DNA of 36,512 nucleotides from Methylotenera sp. (GCA_005777825.1 SXLB01000062.1:1-36512); one strand, 5' to 3'. Shown: positions 1-12,999, counted from the stretch's first letter. The notes: a model not told the origin generated them from the letters alone. Numbers and translations: made by a program.

Positions 1-836
<836 letters not shown>

Positions 837-856
837 CTACTAAGCGACTTTGATAC

Positions 857-865
857 TGCTATAAT
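857..865 (+). promoter_or_regulatory. Candidate extended -10 promoter (TGC TATAAT) for ftsK
   Basis: TG-n-TATAAT about 35 bp upstream of the ftsK start; no convincing -35 box, consistent with an extended -10 promoter. Confidence 0.5.
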
Positions 866-900
866 TAAATTTAACGACTAATTTGTAAGGTTTTACTATC

Positions 901-3207
901 TTGTTTTTCAAAAAAAAATCCACTCCAGTGAATGCGCGTCGTGCCGTTGAAGCCACTGCTCCGCCAACCATCAGTAACAAATTAGTAAAAGAAGCATGGT
1001 GGCTAGGCTTGGTCTTGGCTGGCCTATACATAGTCGTTATATTGGCCACTTACCACCGGGAAGACCCGTCTTGGTCACACATGGCGGCGGAAAACGCCAT
1101 TGTGCAAAATGGCGGTGGTTACGTGGGTGCCTGGGTGTCGGACATGATGCTCTACCTATTCGGTTTTTCCGCATGGTGGTGGGCGGTGTTGGCCTTTTAC
1201 GCCATGTGGTTGGTCTATTTAAAACTGGAAGTGGTGGAGGGCAGCAACAAACCCTTTTTACTGTTTAATTTTATTGGCTTTGCCATATTGTTGACGGCCT
1301 CCAGCGCCTTAGAGGCCGGCCATTTAATTAGCTTGCCTGCGTCTGTGCCGGATGAGGCGGGGGGAATGTTGGGCGTGGCCGTGGATGGTTTGTTGCGTAG
1401 CCTATTTGGTTATACCGGTTCTACCATGATGTTGTTGGCCATGTTGGTGGTCGGTTTTAGCTTATTTACCGGCTGGTCATGGATCATGCTGACGGAAAAA
1501 TTCGGTGCGGGTTTGATCAACAGCTACGAATGGGCGATGTATAAATGGCAAGATTGGCAAGACCGTAAAGCCGGTAAGGCAGTGGAGTTAGAGCGCGCTG
1601 AATTCGTTGAAACCGAGCGCAAACGGGTGGAAACCCGCGAGCCGGTATTTATTGAGCCGCCGGTGGTGGAGATTGCCCAAAGCGCCCGTGCGCAAAAAGA
1701 GAAGCAAGCCCCACTATTTGAAGCCTTGCCCGATTCCGCTTTGCCACCTATCCATTTGTTGGACGAGCCCACTGGCAGTGTCGAGTTGCCCGCTGCTGAA
1801 ACCTTGGATTTCACCTCGCGATTGATCGAGCGCAAGCTGATGGACTTTGGCATAGAGGTTAAAGTCTTGACCGCGCAACCCGGACCGGTGATTACCCGTT
1901 TTGAATTGGAGCCGGCGGCCGGGGTAAAAGGCAGCCAAATTACCAATCTGATTAAAGATTTAGCAAGGGCCTTGTCGGTGGTGAGTGTGCGTGTGGTGGA
2001 AACCATACCTGGCAAAACCTGCATGGGTTTAGAGATACCCAATCCTAAGCGGCAAATTGTTTACCTGTCTGAAATCATGGGCAGCCAAGCTTATGCGGAT
2101 GTTAAGTCACCACTAGCCATTTGCTTGGGTAAAGACATTGCCGGCAACCCCGCGGTCGCGGATTTAGCGAAAATGCCGCATGTCTTGGTAGCCGGTACCA
2201 CTGGTTCTGGCAAGTCGGTGGCCATAAACGCCTTAATCTTAAGTTGGCTATACAAGGCCGATTCCAGCCAAGTGCGTTTGATATTGATCGATCCAAAAAT
2301 GTTGGAGTTATCGGTCTACGAAGGCATACCGCATTTGTTGGCGCCGGTGGTGACCGACATGCGCCAAGCCGGCAGCGCCTTAAATTGGTGTGTGGCGGAA
2401 ATGGAGCGGCGTTATAAATTGATGTCCATGTTGGGCGTGCGCAACTTGGCCGGCTACAACCAAAAAATACGCGATGCCGAAAAAGCCGGTGAGAAAATTC
2501 CGCACCCATTCAGCTTAACCCCGGATGAGCCAGAGCCCTTAACTGAATTGCCTCTGATCGTGGTGGTAATCGATGAACTGGCCGACTTGATGATGGTAGT
2601 GGGTAAGAAGGTGGAAGAGTTGATAGCGCGCTTGGCGCAAAAAGCGCGTGCTTCTGGCATACACTTGGTGTTGGCTACCCAGCGCCCATCGGTGGACGTG
2701 ATTACCGGCTTAATTAAAGCCAACGTGCCTACCCGTATTTCATTCCAGGTTTCCAGCAAAATCGATTCACGCACCATCCTAGATCAAATGGGCGCTGAAG
2801 CCTTGCTGGGCCAAGGGGACATGTTGTATATGCCACCGGGTACCGGTTACCCAGTGCGTATTCATGGGGCCTTCGTATCGGATCAAGAGGTGCATAAGGT
2901 GGTGAATTACCTTAAAGCGCAAGGCGCACCGAATTACGTGGACGGCATTTTAACCAATGAAGCGGAAGAAGGCGGGGCCGATTTCGGCGACAGCGCTGGG
3001 TCTAACGAAGTGGATCCCTTGTACGACGAAGCCGTGGCCATCGTGATTAAAACTCGTCGCGCCAGTATTTCCGGTGTACAGCGTCAATTGCGCATAGGTT
3101 ATAACCGCGCCGCTCGTTTGATTGAAGACATGGAGCGGGCCGGTTTGGTGTCCAGCATGCAAAGCAACGGCAACCGCGAAGTCATTGCGCCCCATCACGA
3201 AGCCTAG
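901..3207 (+). CDS. ftsK: DNA translocase FtsK
   Basis: 768-aa ORF, TTG start; N-terminal TM segments, Walker A ([17 protein letters not shown]), [29 protein letters not shown]-terminal gamma winged helix ([27 protein letters not shown]). Confidence 0.97.
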   Translation: MFFKKKSTPVNARRAVEATAPPTISNKLVKEAWWLGLVLAGLYIVVILATYHREDPSWSHMAAENAIVQNGGGYVGAWVSDMMLYLFGFSAWWWAVLAFYAMWLVYLKLEVVEGSNKPFLLFNFIGFAILLTASSALEAGHLISLPASVPDEAGGMLGVAVDGLLRSLFGYTGSTMMLLAMLVVGFSLFTGWSWIMLTEKFGAGLINSYEWAMYKWQDWQDRKAGKAVELERAEFVETERKRVETREPVFIEPPVVEIAQSARAQKEKQAPLFEALPDSALPPIHLLDEPTGSVELPAAETLDFTSRLIERKLMDFGIEVKVLTAQPGPVITRFELEPAAGVKGSQITNLIKDLARALSVVSVRVVETIPGKTCMGLEIPNPKRQIVYLSEIMGSQAYADVKSPLAICLGKDIAGNPAVADLAKMPHVLVAGTTGSGKSVAINALILSWLYKADSSQVRLILIDPKMLELSVYEGIPHLLAPVVTDMRQAGSALNWCVAEMERRYKLMSMLGVRNLAGYNQKIRDAEKAGEKIPHPFSLTPDEPEPLTELPLIVVVIDELADLMMVVGKKVEELIARLAQKARASGIHLVLATQRPSVDVITGLIKANVPTRISFQVSSKIDSRTILDQMGAEALLGQGDMLYMPPGTGYPVRIHGAFVSDQEVHKVVNYLKAQGAPNYVDGILTNEAEEGGADFGDSAGSNEVDPLYDEAVAIVIKTRRASISGVQRQLRIGYNRAARLIEDMERAGLVSSMQSNGNREVIAPHHEA

Positions 3208-3246
3208 GCTTGCGATTCCCAACCTTAGTTAAATTGAGCGCCAGTC

Positions 3247-3867
3247 ATGCATAAATTAAACACCAGCTTATTGCTAAGCCTGATGCTATTGCCATTAATT
3301 GGGCTGGCAGATGGCATCAGCAGCTTGACTAAGTTTTACCAAGACACGCAAGCCATGCAAGCCGATTTTTACCAAGTGGTGACGGACAAAAAAGGCAATA
3401 AGATTCAGGAAGTTTACGGTCACATGCAATTGCAACGGCCGAATAAATTTCGTTGGGATTACGACCGGCCTTTTGAGCAGCAAATCATCAGCGACGGCAA
3501 ACAAGTTTGGTTGTACGACACCGAGTTAGCGCAAGTTACGGTGCGTGCCTTAAGCACTGCCTTGGGCTCCAGCCCGGCGGCTTTGTTGGCCGGCGAGCGT
3601 GGCCTAGAGAGCAGCTTTAAGTTAGTCAATGCCTACCGTAAAGACAAGCTGGATTGGGTGAGCAGTCAACCCAAAGACGGCGATGCCGGCTTTAGTAAAA
3701 TTTCATTGGGCTTCAAGGACGACAGCCTGCATGCCATGGATATGCTGGACAGCTTTGGCCATCAAACCCGCATTGTATTTAGTCAGGTTAAAGTTAATCC
3801 TAAAATGGACCCGCGCGCCTTTGTCTTTAAGGTGCCCAAAGGCATCGATGTGGTGGGGGATAAGTAG
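3247..3867 (+). CDS. lolA: Outer-membrane lipoprotein carrier protein LolA
   Basis: 206 aa with signal peptide; MQADFYQVV...PNKFRWDYDRPFEQQIISDGKQVWLYD is characteristic of LolA; located directly after ftsK. Confidence 0.93.
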   Translation: MHKLNTSLLLSLMLLPLIGLADGISSLTKFYQDTQAMQADFYQVVTDKKGNKIQEVYGHMQLQRPNKFRWDYDRPFEQQIISDGKQVWLYDTELAQVTVRALSTALGSSPAALLAGERGLESSFKLVNAYRKDKLDWVSSQPKDGDAGFSKISLGFKDDSLHAMDMLDSFGHQTRIVFSQVKVNPKMDPRAFVFKVPKGIDVVGDK

Positions 3868-3869
3868 CG

Positions 3870-4550
3870 TTGACCTGGTGGAAATTGCTGTTAGCCAGTT
3901 TGCTGGCGTGTTTGTTAAGCAGTCCTGCGCTGGCCGATGGTCAATTGACCCATTTGACTGGTAAGGTGCGGGTGCAAAAAGCCATAGGCAGTTTGGTCGA
4001 CGCTAAGAAGGGTATGACCGTGAAGCAAGGTGACAGCTTGATTACCGGTGACGACGGTTACGTGCGGGTGTTGATGAGTGATGGTGGGCAAATGGTGCTG
4101 CGATCAAACACCGAGATTAAAATTGACGCCTACCATTTTGAGCAAGAGCAACCCGATCAAGATCGTTTTGTTTTTTCTGCGCTGAAAGGTGGCTTGCGCG
4201 CCATCACTGGCTTAATCAGTAAGCGTGGCCAGCGCGATGCCTACCAAGCCAACACGCACACGGCTACCATAGGCATACGCGGCACGGAATACGACCTACG
4301 CGTTTGCGAACCGCTGCCAGATAAAAAGAACGATTGCGATGGGCTGGCGGAAGGGGCGTATTTAGCCGTGATAGTTGGCGCCATCGTGGTGACGAATGAG
4401 CTGGGTTACGTGGATTTAATGGCGGGGCAATTTGGCTTTGCGCCACCGAACTTACCGCCGGTGGTCCTAACGCGTGACCCAGGCGTGAGTTTTATGTTGC
4501 CAGCCAGCTTGGATGGCGAGGATGACGGGGCGCTAGAATGCAGTATTTAA
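3870..4550 (+). CDS. FecR-domain secreted protein (stand-alone)
   Basis: 226 aa, signal peptide; FecR-like GxVxVQKAxGSLVDAKKGMTVKQGDSLITGDDGYVRVLMSDGGQMVLRSNTEIKID and TATIGIRGTEYDLRVC. Confidence 0.8.
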   Translation: MTWWKLLLASLLACLLSSPALADGQLTHLTGKVRVQKAIGSLVDAKKGMTVKQGDSLITGDDGYVRVLMSDGGQMVLRSNTEIKIDAYHFEQEQPDQDRFVFSALKGGLRAITGLISKRGQRDAYQANTHTATIGIRGTEYDLRVCEPLPDKKNDCDGLAEGAYLAVIVGAIVVTNELGYVDLMAGQFGFAPPNLPPVVLTRDPGVSFMLPASLDGEDDGALECSI

Positions 4551-4592
4551 CGCAAGGCAACAACAGGAACTTGCATGGGATGACAATACACC

Positions 4593-5903
4593 ATGTCCAT
4601 TGATTTGTTTGCAGCGCCTAGCCCAGTTGCACCGCTGGCGGAACAGTTGCGACCCACTAGCCTAGACGAGGTGGTGGGGCAATCGCATTTATTAGCAGCC
4701 AACAAGCCGCTGCGCTTGGCTTTTCAATCCGGCAAACTGCCCTCCATGATACTGTGGGGCCCGCCGGGCGTCGGTAAAACCACCTTGGCTAGATTGATAG
4801 CCAACACCGCCGATGCCGACTTTATCCCCATTTCGGCAGTTTTATCCGGCATTAAAGACATCCGTGAGGCCGTGGAGCGGGCCGAGCATACTTTGCAGCA
4901 ATCCGGCCGCAAAACCATCTTGTTTGTAGACGAGGTGCACCGCTTTAATAAGGGCCAGCAAGATGCCTTTTTGCCCTATGTGGAGAGTGGCCTGATTACC
5001 TTTATCGGTGCCACTACCGAGAACCCCTCATTTGAAGTCAACAGTGCGCTATTAAGCCGCTCGCAAGTGTTTGTCTTGAATGCCTTGTCCGATGAGGAGT
5101 TAGGCATTTTGCTGGATAGGGCACAAGCCTTGGTGGCGGCTAAAGTTGATGTAAGTGCGGATGCGCGCGAGCAGATCATCGCTTATGCCGATGGCGACGC
5201 GCGCCGATTGCTAAACATTTTAGAAGGCTTGTTTAATGCGGCCGACAGTGCCGGGGTAACGGCCATCGATCTGGCCTTTTTGCAAACCACCATGGCCAGC
5301 AAAATGCGTCGCTTTGATAAGGGCGGTGAGGCATTTTACGATCAGATTTCAGCCTTGCATAAATCAGTGCGTGGCTCCAATCCGGATGCTGCCTTGTATT
5401 GGTTTCTGCGCATGCTAGATGGCGGTGCCGACCCCTTGTATTTAGGCCGACGCATAGTGCGCATGGCCATAGAAGACATTGGTTTGGCCGATCCGCGGGC
5501 ACAAAGCATGTGCTTGGAAGCCTGTCAGATTTTTGAGCGCTTGGGCACGCCTGAAGGGGAGTTGGCTTTGGCTAACGCGGTTATTTATTTAGCGGTAGCC
5601 CCGAAAAGTAACGCGGCTTATCAAGCTTACAATCAAGCCAAGGCTTTTGTCGCCAACGGCGATTCTAGCCCCGTGCCTTTGCACCTAAGAAACGCGCCCA
5701 CCAAACTCATGAAAGACTTGGACTACGGCAAAGCCTACCGTTATGCCCACAATGAACCGGAGGCCTATGCCGCTGGGGTGGATTATTTCCCAGACGGATT
5801 GACGCCGCCGCCATTTTATATCCCCACGCCGCGCGGCTTAGAAGGTAAAATTACTGAAAAATTAGCGCACTTGCGTGATTTGGACAAAAAAGCCAAAAAA
5901 TAG
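4593..5903 (+). CDS. rarA: Replication-associated recombination protein A (RarA/MgsA AAA+ ATPase)
   Basis: LRPTSLDEVVGQSHLL, WGPPGVGKTTLARLIA, LFVDEVHRFNKGQQDAFLPYVE, C-terminal YFPDGLTPPPFYIPTPRGLEGKI. Confidence 0.96.
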   Translation: MSIDLFAAPSPVAPLAEQLRPTSLDEVVGQSHLLAANKPLRLAFQSGKLPSMILWGPPGVGKTTLARLIANTADADFIPISAVLSGIKDIREAVERAEHTLQQSGRKTILFVDEVHRFNKGQQDAFLPYVESGLITFIGATTENPSFEVNSALLSRSQVFVLNALSDEELGILLDRAQALVAAKVDVSADAREQIIAYADGDARRLLNILEGLFNAADSAGVTAIDLAFLQTTMASKMRRFDKGGEAFYDQISALHKSVRGSNPDAALYWFLRMLDGGADPLYLGRRIVRMAIEDIGLADPRAQSMCLEACQIFERLGTPEGELALANAVIYLAVAPKSNAAYQAYNQAKAFVANGDSSPVPLHLRNAPTKLMKDLDYGKAYRYAHNEPEAYAAGVDYFPDGLTPPPFYIPTPRGLEGKITEKLAHLRDLDKKAKK

Positions 5904-5942
5904 CTCAATTGGCCGCTTGGAGCCAAGTGATATCAGGTTTAG

Positions 5943-7242
<1,300 letters not shown>

Positions 7243-7267
<25 letters not shown>

Positions 7268-8679
7268 AAGTTTAAATCGATAACATTTTTAGGTTGCTGG
7301 CGTTCCAATATGCGCTGGTAGCTGCGCACCGATTCAACAAACACCACAGGCGCACCGCCACTGGCATAGCCGAATTTAACCGTGTTGTAGTATTCCGGAT
7401 GCTTTAATAAAACCAAGGTCTTTTTCACGTCTGCCCAGCTGTCGGGGTTAAGGTTTAGTCTCGCAGCCAGCACCCTGGCGTCTTCAACGTGAGCATAGCC
7501 TATGTTGTAGGCCGCTAAAGCCATGTAGGTTCGATCCGGCTCGGGTATCCTGTCTGGCACGGTGTCTATTAGCTTGAGTAAATATTTAGCGCCAGCCGGG
7601 ATGCTTTGTTTGGGATCCAGCCTGTCGGTCACGCCCATTAAATCCGCCGTTTCTTCGGTTAGCATCATTAAGCCGCGCACGTTGGTGGGCGAGGTGTTGT
7701 AAGTGTCCCAATGCGATTCGCGGTAGCTCAAGGCGGCCAGCAAGCGCCAGTCTATGCCGGTGATGTTTTCCGCTTGTTTAAATAAGCGTTGGTATTTGGG
7801 TAGCAAGCTGTTGCAATCTTTGAGGAAAGTGCTGACATCCAAGGTGTTGAGCCGCTCATTGTGACCATAATAGCGGTCCAATAAGTTGCGCAAGCTGCCG
7901 TCGGCTTTAATTTTGGCAAAAAACGCCTGCACATTGCGCACCAGGCGTGGGTCGGCATTTTTTGACATGGCCCAAGCGATCTGGTCGCTAGGACCTATGT
8001 TCATCGCCACGTCTAGGTTGGGGTAATGGTTTTGCATTAAGGCCGCTAAATGGCTGTCAGCCACGGTGTAATCCAATAAGCCGTCCGCCACTTCTTCTAG
8101 CAGCGATTCGGTATTGGTTTGATTCACTTCTGCCCATTTAAGCCTAGGGTGACTTTTTTGTAGTTGCGTTAAGCGTTCTGCGTAGCTGGTGCCTTTGGGT
8201 GCGCTGATTTTTTTACCCAATAGCGCATCGAGATTTTGCGGTTTTTTATTTAATTCATTATTGAAAATAAGTTGCTGCTGCGTTTCTTGGTAGGGTATGG
8301 AAAACTGTACTTGGTGCTTGCGTAATGGCGTAACGCTTAAGTTGGCCGCCGCAATGTGGGCTTTATTTTTTAATAAGCTGGGGATGACTTCGCTGATGCT
8401 GTTGGCTAAGACAAAGCGTATCTCATGATCTGGATAATAGTCGCGAACAAACATCAGGGCCAAGTCGTACTCTATGCCAGCCGGCAAGTTGTCGTTGCCT
8501 AAGTAATAGGTGGTGGGGCCGTTGTGCGTAACAAAGACTAATTCTTTTTTATTGGGATCGATGCGCGGTGCAAAATCCACGGCATTGCGCGGAAGGTATA
8601 CCAATAGCAAAGCAAAAGCCAGCAGTAGGCATAAAACAGCCAGGTTGCGGGGTTTGCTAAAAAAGTTACCTAAGCCCAA
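7243..8679 (-). CDS. mltF: Membrane-bound lytic murein transglycosylase F
   Basis: 478 aa: N-terminal TM, periplasmic solute-binding-like domain (EYDLALMFVRDYYPDHEIRF), C-terminal SLT lysozyme-like domain (WRLLAALSYRESHWDTYNTSPTNVRGLMMLTEETAD). TTG start overlapping the rpiA end. Confidence 0.93.
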
Positions 8680-9347
8680 TGCTCGCTAACCTTGCCGTTT
8701 TCTGCAATTAATAAAGCGTCACACAGGCCACAAAAAATGCCGTGTTCGACGACGCCAGGGACGTTGTTAATCGCTTGGTTTAAGGCGACGGCATCATGGC
8801 TGCCTTGAAATTGCATGTCCAATACCAAGCTGCCGTGTGAGGTGACCCAGAGTCCGTCTTTGTTGGTGTTGGGGCGCAGTTCGCCCACGCCACCTAAGGC
8901 TTCTAAGCTACGCTTGGCTAATTGCCAAGCATTGGGCAAGACCTCTATGGGAATGGCAAACTTTTGACCTAGGTAATCTACCCGTTTGCTGGCTTCGGCC
9001 ACGGCGATAAACGTTTTGGCAGCTTGCGCTAGCAATTTTTCTTTGACTAAATCGCTGCCGCGGCCTTTCAGCAAGCATTTGTCGGAGGTGTATTCATCGG
9101 CGCCGTCTACGTATAAGTCAATGGTGCTTAATTGCTCAATGGCGATGCTGGGTAATTGCAAGGAGTGGGCATACATGGCGCTGGTCACCGAGCTGGCCAC
9201 GGTGGTGATTTTTAATGCTTCTTCGCGTTGCCGTCTAGCCAACTCGGCAATGAAATAATTGGCTGTGGAACCAGTGCCTAAGCCAACCAGCATACCACTT
9301 TTAACGTGTTTTGCTGCCGCTAGGGCAACGGATTGTTTATCGTTCAC
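8670..9347 (-). CDS. rpiA: Ribose-5-phosphate isomerase A
   Basis: 225 aa; VGLGTGSTANYFIAEL, DLYVDGADE, KGRGSDLVKEKLLA motifs. Confidence 0.97.
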   Translation of the reverse strand: MNDKQSVALAAAKHVKSGMLVGLGTGSTANYFIAELARRQREEALKITTVASSVTSAMYAHSLQLPSIAIEQLSTIDLYVDGADEYTSDKCLLKGRGSDLVKEKLLAQAAKTFIAVAEASKRVDYLGQKFAIPIEVLPNAWQLAKRSLEALGGVGELRPNTNKDGLWVTSHGSLVLDMQFQGSHDAVALNQAINNVPGVVEHGIFCGLCDALLIAENGKVSEHWA

Positions 9348-9445
9348 GTCGCTTTATCTCCAAGCTATATCATCAAGCCATATCAACAAGCTAAGGACTT
9401 TTTTAGTTAGCGTTATCATAACGCGATTAGGCTGTTTTAGGCATT

Positions 9446-9475
9446 AAAAAAGGGAGCGTGCTCGCTCCCTTTTTA
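9446..9475 (-). terminator. Rho-independent terminator downstream of efp
   Basis: AAAAAAGGGAGCG TGCT CGCTCCCTTTTT; strong GC stem with A/T tracts on both sides. Confidence 0.85.
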
Positions 9476-9507
9476 TCTTCGTTGCAACGGCTTTATGAAG
9501 CCTACAT

Positions 9508-10068
9508 TTATTTTAAAACGCGGTTTCTGTATTCGCCGGTACGGGTGTCGATTTCAATCTTGTCACCTTGTGCACAGAATAATGGCACTGGTAATTCAAA
9601 GCCTGAAGCCAATTTAGCCGGTTTCATTACCTTACCTGAGGTGTCGCCTTTAACCGCTGGTTCGGTGTAAGTGATTTCACGAATGACGGTGGTTGGCAAT
9701 TCAACTGAGATGGCTTTTTCGTTGTAAAAACGAATGTCTACTGGCATGCCGTCTTCTAAGTAGGGAAGCACGTCTTCCATGAATTCCGCATCCACGTCGT
9801 ATTGGTTGTAATCGGCATCCATGAACACATAGCTTGGGTCGGCAAAGTAAGAGTAGGTCGCTTCTTTTTTCTCTAAAATAACGACTTCAAATTTGTCGCC
9901 GGCACCGTAAATGGTTTCGCTAGGTGTGTCGGTTAACAAGTTTTTAAATTTCATTTTTACTACAGCCGTGCTACGACCAGATTTGGTGTATTCGGCTTTA
10001 ACCACGACCAATGGGTCGCTGCCGACCATAATCACATTGCCGGCGCGAAGTTCTTGTGCTGTTTTCAT
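9508..10068 (-). CDS. efp: Translation elongation factor P
   Basis: 186 aa; [45 protein letters not shown], with Arg at position 32 by direct count. Confidence 0.98.
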   Translation of the reverse strand: MKTAQELRAGNVIMVGSDPLVVVKAEYTKSGRSTAVVKMKFKNLLTDTPSETIYGAGDKFEVVILEKKEATYSYFADPSYVFMDADYNQYDVDAEFMEDVLPYLEDGMPVDIRFYNEKAISVELPTTVIREITYTEPAVKGDTSGKVMKPAKLASGFELPVPLFCAQGDKIEIDTRTGEYRNRVLK

Positions 10069-10128
10069 AAATTTGCCCTGCCAAAATAAGGGGTTAGTAA
10101 ATAGTTAAGTGCTGCGCTTAGGTTAAGA

Positions 10129-10153
10129 AAAAGCCATCTAAAATGGCTTTAAA
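10129..10153 (-). terminator. Terminator downstream of earP
   Basis: Minus strand: AAAGCCAT TTTAG ATGGCTTTTT; located between earP and efp. Confidence 0.75.
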
Positions 10154-10184
10154 AACAACCTGTGCTAAGCATCAAAGGCGCGAA

Positions 10185-11345
10185 TTATACCTTATTTTCT
10201 GTTAATTTTTCATTAAAACTCAGCAATTTGCTGAGCAAATCCGGCTGCTTGGCCAGTCTATTGGCTTCCGCTAGCGCATGCTCCTTAACTAGGCTTAGGG
10301 CCTGCATGAGCTCAGTAAAAATCTTGCTGTCGTGCGCTTGGGTAGCCGACCAGGCAAAATGGGCTGCGCTGAGTAAGGATGCTAATTCCGGACTGGCCTG
10401 CTGGCTGTAGCGATTTAAAAAAGCCTGCATTTTCTTCAAATGCGTGCCTTGCTCTTGTATATAGGGCTGCCAAATAAAGGCTTGACCTGCCCATATGGCG
10501 CGCACCCAACTGTCCTCGCCACGCACAAAATTGCAGTCGCATGACCAAAGCAATCTATCGTAATTGGCTTGGCTTAAGAAGGGGATGGGCTGCACGGTGA
10601 TGTTGTGCTTATTCAAGCTTAGCCCAGCACCCCGTGCGAAATCCGGGAAGAGCTCGGCTGTGCTGTGTAACAGGCTGGCTGGAAAGAATAGGGTGACGGC
10701 TTGATCCAAGCTGTGCAAGCCGGCTAGCAAAGATGGCACGTTGGCTTGCGGGTAGCAAAATAAGGAAATCTTCAGGCTGTTTTCTATGGCTGCCTGGCCC
10801 TGCTCACAGCCAAGCGCTTGCCAAAATTGGCTTTGTGTTAGGGCATCCTTGCTGTAAGCGATGCGCTTAGCGATAAGGTCGCGCTCGCGCAGTAAGCCAC
10901 CGGTGTGTATTTCAAAGCCAGGAAAGAAAAAATGCCTGGTGATGGGCAATTGCGTTTGCGGGGAGGGTTTGCCATGAAAATCGGCCACCCAGTCCTCGGC
11001 GGACAAGTAATCTAAGTTAATCCAATGCGATTGCTGCGCCACCATTTTTTCCAGGTATGCCATAGGTAAACCGCAGGAAAAAGTCTCTAGCACGGTAGCG
11101 GCAGGCATGATGGACTCATTTGGCCAAGCGCAGACCGTCACACCGTCTATGTCTTGTTGCGCTAGCTTGGGGTGTAATTGCGGCACTATGTGGGCGGCAG
11201 CCGGCATGTCGTCTATGAATAGGCGCACCCTTAAAGCTTGTTCATTTGCCAACTGCTGACATAAGCGCCAACACACGCCAATGTCGCCATGGTTGTCGAC
11301 AATTTTGCAAAATACATCCCAAGTTTGTAAGGCGGATTGGTTCAC
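10185..11345 (-). CDS. earP: EF-P arginine-32 rhamnosyltransferase EarP
   Basis: 386 aa; WDVFCKIVDNHGDIGVCWRLCQQLA ... ETFSCGLPMAYLEKM ... CDCNFVRGEDSWVRAIWAGQAFIWQPYIQEQGTHLKKM; adjacent to efp. Confidence 0.93.
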   Translation of the reverse strand: MNQSALQTWDVFCKIVDNHGDIGVCWRLCQQLANEQALRVRLFIDDMPAAAHIVPQLHPKLAQQDIDGVTVCAWPNESIMPAATVLETFSCGLPMAYLEKMVAQQSHWINLDYLSAEDWVADFHGKPSPQTQLPITRHFFFPGFEIHTGGLLRERDLIAKRIAYSKDALTQSQFWQALGCEQGQAAIENSLKISLFCYPQANVPSLLAGLHSLDQAVTLFFPASLLHSTAELFPDFARGAGLSLNKHNITVQPIPFLSQANYDRLLWSCDCNFVRGEDSWVRAIWAGQAFIWQPYIQEQGTHLKKMQAFLNRYSQQASPELASLLSAAHFAWSATQAHDSKIFTELMQALSLVKEHALAEANRLAKQPDLLSKLLSFNEKLTENKV

Positions 11346-11348
11346 GAT

Positions 11349-11861
11349 TTAAGTGGGCATGCTGCTATCTTGTTTTGCTGCTTGGTAGCTCACTTCGATG
11401 ATCTCGTATTGTTCGTCTCCAGCTGGCGTGCTGACTTTGATGACATCGCCTACTTGTTTGCCTAGCATGGCCTTGGCCAGTGGTGATACCCAGCTAATGT
11501 AGCCTTTAGAGGGCTCCAATTCATCCTTGCCAACGATGCGGTAGCGATGTTCGCTGTCGTTTTTGAGCGCGTACAAGCTCACCCACGCGCCAAAAAATAC
11601 TTTTTCTAAGCCTTGTTGGGTGGCCGGATCGACAATGACGGCGGCGTCCATGCGCTGCATCAAAAAGCGTAAGCGGCTGTCGATTTGCCGCAAGCGGCGT
11701 TTGCCATAAATGTAATCGCCGTTTTCACTGCGGTCGCCGTTGCTGGCTGCCCATGACACCACCTTGACCAAGGCCGGTCGTTCTACCTTGAGCAGGGCCT
11801 GAAATTCCGCCTCAAGCGCGGCATGCCCTTGTGGGGTGATGTAATTTTTTTCGTCAGCCAT
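11349..11861 (-). CDS. greB: Transcription elongation factor GreB
   Basis: 170 aa; NYITPQGHAALEAEFQALLKVERP...SWAASNGDRSENGDYIYGKRRLRQIDSRLRFL. Confidence 0.95.
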   Translation of the reverse strand: MADEKNYITPQGHAALEAEFQALLKVERPALVKVVSWAASNGDRSENGDYIYGKRRLRQIDSRLRFLMQRMDAAVIVDPATQQGLEKVFFGAWVSLYALKNDSEHRYRIVGKDELEPSKGYISWVSPLAKAMLGKQVGDVIKVSTPAGDEQYEIIEVSYQAAKQDSSMPT

Positions 11862-11876
11862 GGCTATGCGGCATGC

Positions 11877-12254
11877 TTACTTTTCTAGCACGATTAAGTC
11901 GTCGACAAAATAAGCCGTTTCGCCGAAGCAAGAAGAGGGGATGCCTTTGTGTTCTTGGTAGTGGATTTTTACCCTTAGGCCCATTGAGTCGTTTACTTTT
12001 TTGGCTACCGCAGCATCATGAACCGTGAAGAAAAACTTTTCTGCTTGGGTGCCTGGCATGGACACCAATACAATCTCGCCTTCCCAGGTTTTGCATAGGT
12101 AGCCCTTCAGCGAAAATTTTTGCACGTAGCCGGCTCGCTCGCCTGAGGAGTAAACCCAGTTTAGGCTAGCCCAGGTATATAAACTAAATAGCAGGGCGGG
12201 CAAAACGATTAGTCCAAGGCCAATCTTGATGGTGTTTTTAATTGTTAGGGGCAT
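11877..12254 (-). CDS. Conserved hypothetical protein with N-terminal membrane anchor
   Basis: 125 aa ORF with one N-terminal TM segment; no confident family assignment from sequence alone. Confidence 0.7.
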   Translation of the reverse strand: MPLTIKNTIKIGLGLIVLPALLFSLYTWASLNWVYSSGERAGYVQKFSLKGYLCKTWEGEIVLVSMPGTQAEKFFFTVHDAAVAKKVNDSMGLRVKIHYQEHKGIPSSCFGETAYFVDDLIVLEK

Positions 12255-12424
12255 GATTAAGTTTGTAGTAAACCTTTGTTGTTAATGCCTTAGCGTTTAA
12301 GCTGATAAGCGGGTGGGACTGGCAGAGTGAACCATATGCATGGCGCCTAGTCTGTTACATTGAATTTAATTTTAACACCTTAGTGCATGACTTGATCAAG
12401 CCTATATTTTATAAGGGTGACATA

Positions 12425-12955
12425 ATGAAAAAACTGCTTTTGTTGGTATTATTACTAGGAGCCACCAGCATGGCCAATGCCGCTTGCAATGAGCTTTACA
12501 ACCATGAGCTGACCACCTTGCAAGGTGAAAAAATTAAGCTGTGCGATCACCAAGATAAGGTAATTTTAGTGGTGAATACGGCCAGTAAATGCGGCTTCAC
12601 CCCGCAATTTGATGCCTTGGAAGGCTTATACAGCAAATACAAGGACAAGGGCTTATTGGTCTTGGGTTTTCCCTCCAACGACTTTAGGCAAGAGCCGGGT
12701 AATGACAAGCAAATAGGTGATTTTTGTAAATTAACTTATGCAGTCAAGTTCCCTATGATGAGCAAAAGTTCAGTGACGGGCGTGAATGCCAATCCCTTAT
12801 ACAAGCAGTTGTTGGCTAAAACCGGCGAGGCGCCGCAATGGAATTTTTACAAATACTTGATCTTGCCTGCTGGCAAGCAGGTGTATGCCTACGGCAGCAT
12901 GACGCAACCGGATTCGGCTGAAATTTTAAATAAAATTAAAGCTAACTTGAAGTAA
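12425..12955 (+). CDS. Periplasmic glutathione peroxidase family protein
   Basis: Signal peptide MKKLLLLVLLLGATSMANA, then VILVVNTASKCGFTPQFDALEGLYSKYKDKGLLVLGFPSNDFRQEPG and WNFYKYL: GPx family, Cys (not Sec) form. Confidence 0.9.
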   Translation: MKKLLLLVLLLGATSMANAACNELYNHELTTLQGEKIKLCDHQDKVILVVNTASKCGFTPQFDALEGLYSKYKDKGLLVLGFPSNDFRQEPGNDKQIGDFCKLTYAVKFPMMSKSSVTGVNANPLYKQLLAKTGEAPQWNFYKYLILPAGKQVYAYGSMTQPDSAEILNKIKANLK

Positions 12956-12966
12956 GTGAGCAGCAA

Positions 12967-12999
12967 TAAAAAAGGCGCTACTTAGCGCCTTTTGTCTTT
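12967..12999. terminator. Bidirectional terminator between gpx and ppsR
   Basis: AAAAAAGGCGCTACTTAGCGCCTTTTGTCTTTT between convergent genes. Confidence 0.85.

Noticed and set aside
1524-2777. Antisense ORFs opposite ftsK (172, 135, 107 aa)
   Set aside because: Overlap conserved FtsK coding sequence and show no recognisable domains.
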